Shown piece by piece: positions 1 to 5,257 of a stretch of 5,257 bases of DNA. The notes beneath the pieces are model-generated. The model was not told the DNA's origin. It was given only the letters and a program-made list of their open reading frames with translations, and did not search any database. Both the position numbers and the translations under genes were made by a program. Location: positions 1 to 5,257 of the forward strand of contig JAHDBX010000155.1 of NCBI GenBank assembly GCA_020630145.1, written 5' to 3'. Source of the DNA: Gammaproteobacteria bacterium. GTDB lineage: Bacteria; Pseudomonadota; Gammaproteobacteria; HTCC5015. Position 1 is the first letter of the stretch. Every line of letters begins with the position of its first letter.

Positions 1-1372
1 TGAAGTGAAAAATGGCAATTGGTTTGAAAAGCTGCAAAGCCTTTACGAATCAGGCTTTACTAGCCCCAGCCTAAGCGATGCTTATATAAAGTTGTGTAGT
101 TGGAGCCAGACCCAGCACCTCTTACCCGTACATGACTTATTAAATATTATCTACCATGAAGGCGATATCATCGCGCGTTATCAAGCATCTATGCCAAGCA
201 GCCTGCGATCACGCGCTACCGCTAACTTACATTACTTATTGGAGCTAGCATTAAGCGTAGATAGCGGTCGTTACCCAAGCATCATGCGTTTTTTACAGCA
301 TATAGCAAAAGTAAAGTCAGCTAAAGACAATCAAAAGCCCAATAGCCTACGCGAGCAAGAGAATCAAAATCGCGTACAGATTATGACTATTCATGCGGCT
401 AAAGGCTTAGAAGCACCGGTGGTATTTTTAGCTGACTCACATACGGAAAGCAACAACAATAAAGCCTATAGTTGCTTTGCAAACTGGCCAACATCGGAAG
501 ACAAAGTAAAACAATTTTTCTTACTGCCTAAGAAAAGCGAAGCACCGCAATGCTTATCAAATTTAAGCGCACAAGCAGAAAAGAAGAATGAACGCGAGGA
601 TAGCAACTTACTTTATGTTGCCATGACACGAGCCGTACATATGTTGTTTATTTCTGGCTCAGAAAATAGCCGAGCAAAAAATACATGGTACGAAAAAATT
701 CAACAAGCTTTGCCAGAAGAAGCCATTACACATGGCAGTATTGAAACGGCCATAACAGACAATAATATAAGGGCTTTAGGCCAAAAGCCCAAACAAAGTA
801 TGAATAAGCATAACAAAAACAAATATGCTAAACGCTTTATTAGTCCAAGCACTAAACAAAATAACAAACAAACACTGTCAAGCTCACTGCTTTCCCAAGA
901 AGAAGCCGTAGAACGCGGACTATACATTCACTATATCTTGCAATGTTTAACTGAAAACAAAGCACTGACATACCCTGCTGGCTTTAAAAGCTATGCGGTA
1001 TCAAAAGGGGCGCTATTAAATTGGGAAGAAGAAGCTAGACAGCTGCTTAAACATAAGAGTTTCAGTTATTTATACAAAGAAGACAGCTTTGACCAAGCTT
1101 TTAATGAAGTGCCTATTTTGCTTGAAACTAAGCAAGGCATTATTAACGGTGTAATAGACAGGTTGGTATTAACAAAAGACAAAGCCATTGTCATCGACTA
1201 TAAAACACATGTAGTCGATGACAAAGAAGAACTAAAACGTATCGCTGACTCATATGAGTCGCAAATGTATTATTATCGCGAAAGCATTAAAAAACTATAC
1301 CCGCAAAAAAAATGTAGCAGCTTACTTATATTTACCTACAGCAAAGTAAGCTATGAATTCAATGACGATTAA
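1..1372 (+). CDS. addA: AddA-type helicase-nuclease (double-strand break repair), C-terminal part; 5' end outside window
   Basis: The reading frame is already open at base 2, so the gene starts upstream. The GTG at 5 is only an internal valine codon and about 456 C-terminal residues are visible. Numbering from that GTG, SF1/UvrD helicase motif V-like sequence lies at 124-136 (VQIMTIHAAKGLE) and motif VI at 202-210 (LLYVAMTRA). The end is a RecB-type PD-(D/E)XK nuclease: H309 in a GLYIHYIL segment, D385 in GVIDRL, D398-Y399-K400, and Q420/Y424 in a QMYYY motif. The D385-D398 spacing of 13 equals the D1067-D1080 spacing of E. coli RecB, so the nuclease looks intact. In the family, such proteins unwind and resect double-strand ends together with AddB (or RecC/RecD) to feed RecA. 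The phrases KGLEAPVVFLAD and the YP..(K)CSSLLIFT tail resemble alphaproteobacterial AddA more than RecB. An addB gene would be expected just upstream but is not visible. RecB or another UvrD-like nuclease is the alternative. The stop overlaps that of dsbC. Confidence 0.85.
   Translation, partial: EVKNGNWFEKLQSLYESGFTSPSLSDAYIKLCSWSQTQHLLPVHDLLNIIYHEGDIIARYQASMPSSLRSRATANLHYLLELALSVDSGRYPSIMRFLQHIAKVKSAKDNQKPNSLREQENQNRVQIMTIHAAKGLEAPVVFLADSHTESNNNKAYSCFANWPTSEDKVKQFFLLPKKSEAPQCLSNLSAQAEKKNEREDSNLLYVAMTRAVHMLFISGSENSRAKNTWYEKIQQALPEEAITHGSIETAITDNNIRALGQKPKQSMNKHNKNKYAKRFISPSTKQNNKQTLSSSLLSQEEAVERGLYIHYILQCLTENKALTYPAGFKSYAVSKGALLNWEEEARQLLKHKSFSYLYKEDSFDQAFNEVPILLETKQGIINGVIDRLVLTKDKAIVIDYKTHVVDDKEELKRIADSYESQMYYYRESIKKLYPQKKCSSLLIFTYSKVSYEFNDD
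1305..1352 (-). terminator. Candidate intrinsic terminator of dsbC, inside the 3' end of addA
   Basis: A perfect 9-bp inverted repeat pairs AGCTTACTT (1319-1327) with AAGTAAGCT (1344-1352), with a 16-nt loop. Read on the minus strand, the hairpin begins 16 nt after the dsbC stop and is followed, after six bases (1318-1313), by eight T residues (1312-1305). A second, mutually exclusive 5-bp stem pairs 1336-1340 with 1313-1317 and would abut the T run directly. The position is where a dsbC terminator belongs. Against it, the main stem is AT-rich, its loop is large, and it does not touch the U-tract. The same bases encode the last part of the AddA nuclease domain. Confidence 0.5.
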
Positions 1373-2088
1373 TTCATACCTATTTTAGCTTTTAAAGCCT
1401 TAGGTGGGTAATAACCCGGTAAAATTTCGCCTGTTTGCGTAACTATCATTGGTGTACCACGCAAGCCAAACTCTTGGCCTATTTGTAAGTGTTCATTAAT
1501 CGGGTTAGCGCATTTCTTGGAAGGCACACTTCTATTCGATTTTGCATCTGTCATAGATTGCAATGGATCATCAGCACACCAAACACTTTCCATTACACGA
1601 GCAGATGCTGAGTTAGGGCCCATTCGCGGGTACAGCAGGTAACGTACTGTTATCCCTTCTTTGTTCAGTGCAGGCATATCGTTATGCAACTTACGACAGT
1701 AACCACATGACGTATCTGTAAACACTGTAATAACTTGTTTTTCTTCGCCTTTAGCTTTATAAACCAACATATCATCATTACTGAGGCCATCTAAACGCGC
1801 CTTACGCACTTTACCTTTAAGTGCATCGGTTAAGTTGATACCTCTTTTCTGGTCATATAAGTCACCATTAACCAAATAACGGCCATCAGCACTCATATAC
1901 GTTATAGCACCCGGTGTCGATACCTGATACAAACCATTAATAGGTGTAGCTTCTACATCACTGATCGTGATACCCGGTAGATTTTTTTGAATTTCGGCTT
2001 TGATTTTTGCCAAATCGGCTTTATCACTTTGAGCCACCGCGACAAACGGTAGAAACATTAAGGATATAAAAAGATAAATATATGTCAT
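1369..2088 (-). CDS. dsbC: DsbC, periplasmic thiol:disulfide isomerase
   Basis: The product is 239 aa, the usual size for DsbC/DsbG. Residues 1-19 form a signal peptide (hydrophobic stretch ending AVA before Q20), which places the enzyme in the periplasm. Residues of roughly 20-80 form the DsbC N-terminal dimerisation domain. The thioredoxin fold follows, with active site C128-G-Y-C131 after VFTDTS and the cis-proline loop G211-T212-P213. C171 and C193 match the second, structural disulfide of DsbC. All catalytic features are therefore present. In the family, DsbC shuffles wrong disulfides in secreted proteins and is kept reduced by DsbD, which is not in this window. ATG at 2088 is the only start that keeps a complete signal peptide. 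It has a weak Shine-Dalgarno (AAAGG about 8 nt upstream). It lies downstream of xerD, as in E. coli, but behind a 164-bp gap with its own promoter. Its TAA shares bases with the convergent addA stop. DsbG is the alternative, but CGYC and the second cysteine pair favour DsbC. Confidence 0.95.
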   Translation of the reverse strand: MTYIYLFISLMFLPFVAVAQSDKADLAKIKAEIQKNLPGITISDVEATPINGLYQVSTPGAITYMSADGRYLVNGDLYDQKRGINLTDALKGKVRKARLDGLSNDDMLVYKAKGEEKQVITVFTDTSCGYCRKLHNDMPALNKEGITVRYLLYPRMGPNSASARVMESVWCADDPLQSMTDAKSNRSVPSKKCANPINEHLQIGQEFGLRGTPMIVTQTGEILPGYYPPKALKAKIGMN

Positions 2089-2133
2089 TTAGGTGGCCTT
2101 TACATGTATACAGATATAAAACTAGACAACGAT

Positions 2134-2163
2134 ATCATAAATAAATTCCCTTTTTCATGTCAA
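2134..2163 (-). promoter_or_regulatory. Sigma-70-type promoter of dsbC
   Basis: Read on the minus strand, a perfect -35 box TTGACA (2163-2158) is followed by an 18-nt spacer and a -10 box TATGAT (2139-2134), one mismatch from TATAAT. Transcription would start near 2127, giving a leader of about 40 nt before the dsbC ATG at 2088. The flanks are AT-rich (an A/T stretch upstream of the -35 could act as an UP element). This suggests that dsbC can be transcribed independently of xerD. The call rests on sequence match only. Confidence 0.72.
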
Positions 2164-2186
2164 AACTTATTTTTATATTTATACCC

Positions 2187-2235
2187 AGCTTTAGCTTGGA
2201 CTTAGGCTAAGCTTAGCTTAGCTTAGCTTAGCTTA
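2187..2235. repeat. Pentanucleotide tandem array (AGCTT/GCTTA), with degenerate copies and a palindrome
   Basis: Five perfect head-to-tail copies of AGCTT occupy 2210-2234 (equally read as GCTTA, 2211-2235). Two further AGCTT units lie at 2187-2191 and 2193-2197, separated by the degenerate stretch TTGGACTTAGG. The first perfect copies overlap a 12-bp palindrome GCTAAGCTTAGC (2206-2217). On the minus strand the xerD transcript could fold AGCTTAGC (2213-2206) against GCTAAAGCT (2195-2187) with one bulged base, but no U-tract follows, so I do not call a terminator. The array starts 18 bp past the xerD stop and ends about 24 bp upstream of the dsbC -35 box. Short tandem arrays of this kind can gain or lose units by slippage; whether this one does is not known. 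Confidence 0.8.
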
Positions 2236-2252
2236 AAACCAGTTTAAACCAT

Positions 2253-3149
2253 TTACCCTCTAGGGTGATGTTCAGCGTGGAATTCTTGTAAGCGCGCTTT
2301 GGCTAAGTGCGTATATATCTGAGTGGTCGATAAATCACTGTGCCCCAGGAGCATTTGTACGGCACGCAAATCAGCACCATGATTTAATAAATGTGTCGCA
2401 AAAGCATGGCGCAAAGTATGTGGGGAAATATTCACATTAATGCCGGCCAACTCGGTATATCGTTTAATAATATACCAAAAAGCTTGCCGTGTTATGCCAC
2501 CACCACGCTGTGTAACAAACACATAGTCGCTGACCGACTTGCCTTTTAATAGGTCAGGCCTGGCTTCCTGAAAATAACGATTTAACCATTCTAAAGCGAC
2601 TTCACCCACTGGAACAATACGTTCTTTCCCGCCTTTTCCACTTATTCGTACCAAACCTTGCTGCCGATCAAGCTGTTGGAGTGTTAACTTCACTAATTCA
2701 CTGACGCGCAAACCTGTCGCATAAACCATTTCCAGCAATACTCGATCACGCAAACCCAATGGTTTTTCTGTATTAGGCGCATTTAAGAGCTTTTCAACAT
2801 CATCCTCAGACAAGCTAACCGGTAATGACTTTGATAGCTTGGGCGCAGACACTTCCAATGTAGGGTCAATTGTCACAAGATTTTCGCGTAGCAACCAACG
2901 GTAAAAGCGTTTCAGCACCGATAATATACGTGCGTTTGTACGTGAACTATATGATTTGTCATGGCAATGAGATAAATACGCCTGCACATGGTACATTTCA
3001 GCTTGGTTAGACTGAATACTATTATCGGCTACTAACCAAGTGCTATATTGCTTTAAGTCAGAGCGATAAGCAGACAAGGTGTTTTCACTTAGGCCTCTTT
3101 CCAACCATAGTGCATCTAAAAACCGTGTTATTAATGCTTCATCACTCAA
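2253..3149 (-). CDS. xerD: XerD, site-specific tyrosine recombinase
   Basis: The product is 298 aa, the same length as E. coli XerD. The N-terminal core-binding (SAM-like) domain covers about 1-100 (FLDALWLERGLSENTL near the start is typical of XerD), and the catalytic domain the rest. The tyrosine recombinase residues are all there at the E. coli numbers: R148 (ATGLRVSEL), K172 (GKGGKER), H244 and R247 (PHTLRHAFATHLL), H270 (LLGHSDLSTTQIYTH) and nucleophile Y279. In the family, XerD acts with XerC at dif, under FtsK control, to resolve chromosome dimers; mobile elements also exploit it. The start is TTG at 3149: an in-frame TGA lies three codons upstream (ahead of ATT AAG) and the next ATG is codon 52. 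A Shine-Dalgarno (GAGGTG, 7 nt before TTG) supports it. The gene follows the SIMPL gene by 16 bp and probably shares its transcript. XerC is the alternative, but sequence, length and the dsbC neighbour favour XerD. Confidence 0.97.
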   Translation of the reverse strand: MSDEALITRFLDALWLERGLSENTLSAYRSDLKQYSTWLVADNSIQSNQAEMYHVQAYLSHCHDKSYSSRTNARILSVLKRFYRWLLRENLVTIDPTLEVSAPKLSKSLPVSLSEDDVEKLLNAPNTEKPLGLRDRVLLEMVYATGLRVSELVKLTLQQLDRQQGLVRISGKGGKERIVPVGEVALEWLNRYFQEARPDLLKGKSVSDYVFVTQRGGGITRQAFWYIIKRYTELAGINVNISPHTLRHAFATHLLNHGADLRAVQMLLGHSDLSTTQIYTHLAKARLQEFHAEHHPRG

Positions 3150-3165
3150 CTTAATTCACCTCAGG
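3150..3165 (-). promoter_or_regulatory. Ribosome binding site that fixes the TTG start of xerD
   Basis: The 16-nt gap between the SIMPL-gene stop (3168-3166) and the xerD TTG contains, on the minus strand, CTGAGGTGAATTAAG. GAGGTG sits 7 nt before TTG, a good distance for ribosome binding. No ATG or GTG start is available in this frame between the upstream in-frame TGA and codon 52. Confidence 0.7.
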
Positions 3166-3861
3166 TTATTGGGTTTGTATTTGGCCAGACACATTAACGC
3201 GTACAGTATTTGTACCTGCTACAACGGCTGGTTCACTCGCTATATCGGCACTCATCATTTCCATACGGCTCGATTTGCGTGCTATTGGCTGCGCATATTG
3301 TCTGTTAGTATTTACATTCATATTCACAACTATAAAACCGGCCTTATCCATAGCGCCTGCTATTAATTTTGCTTTTTTATTAAATACTTTAACAGCATCA
3401 GCTATTAAACCATCTTCCGTTTGTTTATATTTTTTAGGTGACACAGCAAAACGAATATTGCTTACCTGCAAACGTGCTTGCAAGTCACCAATCAAGCGCG
3501 TTAATAAATCGAAGTCTTGTGACTCAAGGCTCATTTCTTGGCGCCCTGTCCACGATTTTATCTTTCGATTATCATATTGTGGATATGTTGAATAATTAAG
3601 CGTTTGTGCTTTAACCGCCTTATGTTTTTTGACTTGTGCAAGTGCCCATTTCATATCAGCATTAATTAACTTAGCAACATCTTTAGCATGCTTATTAACA
3701 TGTTGCACAACAACACGCGCATGCATCACATCATTTTCAACCTCTATCTCTACACTCTCCTGCAGCGATACCAAGTTATAATGTAAATCGTTCGGTTGAA
3801 CGGCCAAAGCTGTTTGCATAACAATTAGGCTTACAACAAATAAAATCATAATTGGCTTCAT
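3166..3861 (-). CDS. SIMPL-domain (DUF541) secreted protein of unknown function
   Basis: The product is 231 aa from the ATG at 3861. That start has a clear Shine-Dalgarno (AGGAG, 5 nt upstream) and begins directly with a signal peptide (hydrophobic residues 3-19, likely cleavage after ALA at 18-20), so the protein is probably periplasmic or membrane-attached. The frame stays open upstream to 4005, but that extension would put 48 non-secretory residues before the signal and overlap mobB, so I reject it. The rest fits the SIMPL/DUF541 (YggE-like) pattern: a first beta segment near 34-56, a helix near 57-80, SLESQDFDLLTRLIGDLQ at 111-128, IRFAVSPKKY at 136-145, the helix ALKxA-like KVFNKKAKLIAGAMDKAGF at 158-176, and a closing strand TNTVRVNVSGQIQ. 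There is no cysteine and no catalytic motif that I can recognise. E. coli YggE has been linked to oxidative-stress tolerance, but no biochemical activity is established for the family. It is first in a probable operon with xerD. Confidence 0.8.
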   Translation of the reverse strand: MKPIMILFVVSLIVMQTALAVQPNDLHYNLVSLQESVEIEVENDVMHARVVVQHVNKHAKDVAKLINADMKWALAQVKKHKAVKAQTLNYSTYPQYDNRKIKSWTGRQEMSLESQDFDLLTRLIGDLQARLQVSNIRFAVSPKKYKQTEDGLIADAVKVFNKKAKLIAGAMDKAGFIVVNMNVNTNRQYAQPIARKSSRMEMMSADIASEPAVVAGTNTVRVNVSGQIQTQ

Positions 3862-3973
3862 ACTATCTCCTAGTCGGTTAATTCTCATTATCGCCAAATA
3901 CTTGTGATAAAGTATACTTAGCTTAGGCATGTAAATCGCCCCTATTACTTCAAACGTAACATTACTTAACATA
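3862..3973. promoter_or_regulatory. Divergent intergenic region between the SIMPL gene and mobB
   Basis: Two transcription units diverge from these 112 bp. A 10-bp palindrome AAGTATACTT (3910-3919) offers a TATACT -10-like box on each strand. For mobB, TATACT (3913-3918) with TCGCCA (3891-3896) at 16 bp is a 4/6 plus 5/6 match to sigma-70 boxes. For the SIMPL gene, GATAAT (minus strand, 3892-3887) is a possible -10 without a good -35. None of these is strong, so the exact promoters are uncertain. The palindrome could equally be an operator half or chance in AT-rich DNA. Confidence 0.35.
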
Positions 3974-4510
3974 ATGCAACATCCATCTGTTCCCATATTA
4001 GGCATATCTGGCCATAAAAAAAGTGGTAAAACTCAACTCATTATTGAGCTATTAAAGCACTTTAATGAACGTGGTTTACGCGTTGCCGTTATTAAACATG
4101 AACAAGACCATTTCCATATAGACCAACCTAAACATGATAGCTTCAGTTTACGTGAAGCTGGCGCCCAGCAAGTATTACTAACATCAAACCAACGTTGGGC
4201 TTTACTGTATGAACGCGAACAAGCACAAGAGCCTAGTATAGAAGCTCATATAGCCGACTTACAAACAGAAAGTTTAGACTTAGTTTTAGTGGAAGGGAAT
4301 GCTGGCAATACTTTCCCTAAACTTGAAGTGCATAGGCCCATCATGTGCAAAGCCTTATTATTCCCAACAGACCGGCATATTAAAGCCGTAGCAACCGATT
4401 CGCCCTTAATTCTGTCAGATGAGATTACCTTATTGGATTTAAACAATGTTAAAATCATCACCGACTTTATTTGCGAAGAAATTATCGCACCTTTTCTAAA
4501 CAAGGGATAA
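3974..4510 (+). CDS. mobB: MobB, molybdopterin-guanine dinucleotide biosynthesis adapter
   Basis: The product is 178 aa, a normal MobB length. It is a P-loop GTP-binding protein of the cytoplasm. The Walker A motif is G13-HKKSGKT-T20 right after the first strand PILGIS. AVIKHEQDHFHIDQPKHDSFSLREAGAQQ (from 38) and QRWALL (73-78) are the conserved MobB blocks, also recognisable in E. coli MobB. LDLVLVEG (101-108) is the Walker-B-like strand, and DRHIKAVATD (133-142) and LLDLNNV (153-159) follow. In the family, MobB binds MobA and is thought to supply or channel the nucleotide when molybdopterin is converted to its guanine dinucleotide form; it is dispensable in E. coli. The ATG at 3974 is forced: no ATG, GTG or TTG lies between it and the in-frame stop at 3932. 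There is no Shine-Dalgarno in front of it, so initiation may be weak. The usual second threonine after GKT is Gln21. It leads a two-gene operon with moeA. Confidence 0.93.
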   Translation: MQHPSVPILGISGHKKSGKTQLIIELLKHFNERGLRVAVIKHEQDHFHIDQPKHDSFSLREAGAQQVLLTSNQRWALLYEREQAQEPSIEAHIADLQTESLDLVLVEGNAGNTFPKLEVHRPIMCKALLFPTDRHIKAVATDSPLILSDEITLLDLNNVKIITDFICEEIIAPFLNKG

Positions 4511-4522
4511 TAATTAAACAAT

Positions 4523-5257
4523 ATGCATTGCGATAATGAATATGAAAGCAAAGCTTTAACTGTTGAAGCCGCATTAAAGCAAATACTGTCCGAAACAACA
4601 CTTAGCTTAAAAACTGAGCAGGTAAAAGTTGAACAAAGCTTACACAGAGTTGCTGCGCAAGATTGCAAAGCACTGATCAACGTTCCACCACATCGAAACT
4701 CAGCAATGGATGGCTATGCTTTTATTGCCGCTGATATACATTTTTCAAGCAAGCACACCAGACTAAAAATCCTAGGTGAATCACTCGCCGGCGCGCCTTA
4801 CAATGGGCCGGACATAAAAGCGGGCGAATGCATCAGGATAATGACGGGGGCCGTCATACCAGAAGAAGCTGACACGGTTATCATGGTTGAAGACGTAGAA
4901 GAACAAGAAGGCTATGCTATTCTCCAACAACCTCCACAAATTGGCCAGCATATACGTCAAGCAGGAGAGGATATAAAAGCACAAGCCATTGCTATAAATA
5001 AAGGTAAACGTATAAGCCCTGCAGATATGGGCTTTCTACATGCATGTGGCATTGACACAATCAGCGTTTATAAAAAACCAAAAGTGTGTTTTTTTACAAC
5101 CGGCGATGAACTAAAAAAACCCGGGGACACGCTAAATCCCGGCGATATATACGATAGTAACCGGCTAAGTCTAATTGGCATGCTCCAAGAAGCGTACTGT
5201 GATATGCACAATCTTGGCATTATTCCTGACAATAAGCACGCGCTACGGCAAGCTTTC
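4523..5257 (+). CDS. moeA: MoeA, molybdopterin molybdenumtransferase; 3' end outside window
   Basis: The first 245 residues are visible and the frame is open to the last base; the family is about 400-410 aa, so about 60% is present. MoeA takes MPT-AMP made by a MogA-type protein, hydrolyses the adenylate and inserts molybdate to give molybdenum cofactor, in the cytoplasm. Conserved blocks occur in order: NSAMDGYA (59-66), CIRIMTGAVIP (103-113), VIMVED (119-124), RQAGEDI (145-151), FTTGDEL (191-197), IYDSNRL (209-215) and NLGIIPDN (230-237). Residues matching the E. coli active site D59, T100, E188 and D228 are D63, T108, E196 and D236. The loss of any of these is therefore excluded in the visible part; the C-terminal domain IV cannot be judged. 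ATG at 4523 is the only start after the in-frame TAA at 4511. The nearest Shine-Dalgarno-like run (AAGGGA, in the last mobB codons) is about 15 nt away, so translation may depend on ribosomes leaving mobB, 12 bp upstream. Confidence 0.96.
   Translation, partial: MHCDNEYESKALTVEAALKQILSETTLSLKTEQVKVEQSLHRVAAQDCKALINVPPHRNSAMDGYAFIAADIHFSSKHTRLKILGESLAGAPYNGPDIKAGECIRIMTGAVIPEEADTVIMVEDVEEQEGYAILQQPPQIGQHIRQAGEDIKAQAIAINKGKRISPADMGFLHACGIDTISVYKKPKVCFFTTGDELKKPGDTLNPGDIYDSNRLSLIGMLQEAYCDMHNLGIIPDNKHALRQAF

Noticed and set aside
5..7. GTG as a possible true start of the helicase-nuclease gene
   Set aside because: The frame is open upstream to the window edge, and the visible part lacks Walker A and the earlier helicase motifs, so the protein must begin outside.
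1402..1420. GGGT-AATA-ACCC hairpin past the addA stop as a plus-strand terminator
   Set aside because: A 4-bp stem with no following T run; it is also ordinary coding sequence of dsbC.
2255..2266. ACCCT-CT-AGGGT inverted repeat at the end of xerD as a terminator
   Set aside because: The 5-bp arms are separated by only 2 bases, too tight a loop, and lie in the last xerD codons with no T run following.
3964..3974. ACTTAACATAA, a 10 of 11 match (on the minus strand) to the XerD arm of the E. coli dif site, close to xerD
   Set aside because: The bases where the XerC arm should lie, beyond a 6-bp centre, show no resemblance to it, and the site runs into the mobB start. A half-site in AT-rich DNA is expected by chance.
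3862..4005. 48-codon upstream extension of the SIMPL gene to an ATG at 4005
   Set aside because: It would place a non-secretory segment before a clear signal peptide, overlap mobB, and ignore the good AGGAG site before the ATG at 3861.
4246..4680. 144-codon open frame on the minus strand across mobB and moeA
   Set aside because: It lies antisense to two well-conserved genes, resembles no family I know and has no sign of its own selection.

Overview
The window looks like an ordinary stretch of chromosome from a moderately AT-rich (about 40% G+C by eye) proteobacterium, most likely a gammaproteobacterium. The main support is the XerD protein: it has the same length as E. coli XerD (298 aa) and all six catalytic residues at identical numbering. 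The MobB and MoeA sequences also resemble their E. coli counterparts, and the xerD-dsbC order is the one known from E. coli. I see no phage genes, transposase, CRISPR array, tRNA, rRNA or toxin-antitoxin genes.

Left part (1-1372, plus strand): the C-terminal part of a large UvrD/RecB-family helicase-nuclease, most like the AddA subunit of AddAB. It carries helicase motifs V and VI and a complete RecB-type nuclease domain. Its beginning lies upstream of the window. It converges on dsbC, and the two stop codons share the bases TTAA at 1369-1372. The only terminator-like signal for dsbC lies inside the last codons of the helicase gene.

Middle part (1369-3861, minus strand): read in the direction of transcription, this is a secreted SIMPL-domain (DUF541) protein, then xerD (TTG start, 16 bp behind), then a 164-bp gap, then dsbC. 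The gap holds a pentanucleotide tandem array and a near-consensus sigma-70 promoter for dsbC. XerD acts in the cytoplasm on chromosome-dimer resolution. DsbC and the SIMPL protein are predicted to be periplasmic.

Right part (3974-5257, plus strand): a 112-bp divergent intergenic region is followed by mobB and, 12 bp behind it, moeA (cut by the window end). This is a molybdenum-cofactor operon: MoeA inserts Mo into molybdopterin, and MobB is an adapter for the dinucleotide-forming step. mobA is not in the window.

I found no convincing undescribed system. The points worth a second look are the overlapping convergent stops with an embedded terminator, the GCTTA array in front of the dsbC promoter, an AddA of apparently alphaproteobacterial type in a gammaproteobacterial setting, and the coupling of an uncharacterised SIMPL protein to xerD.
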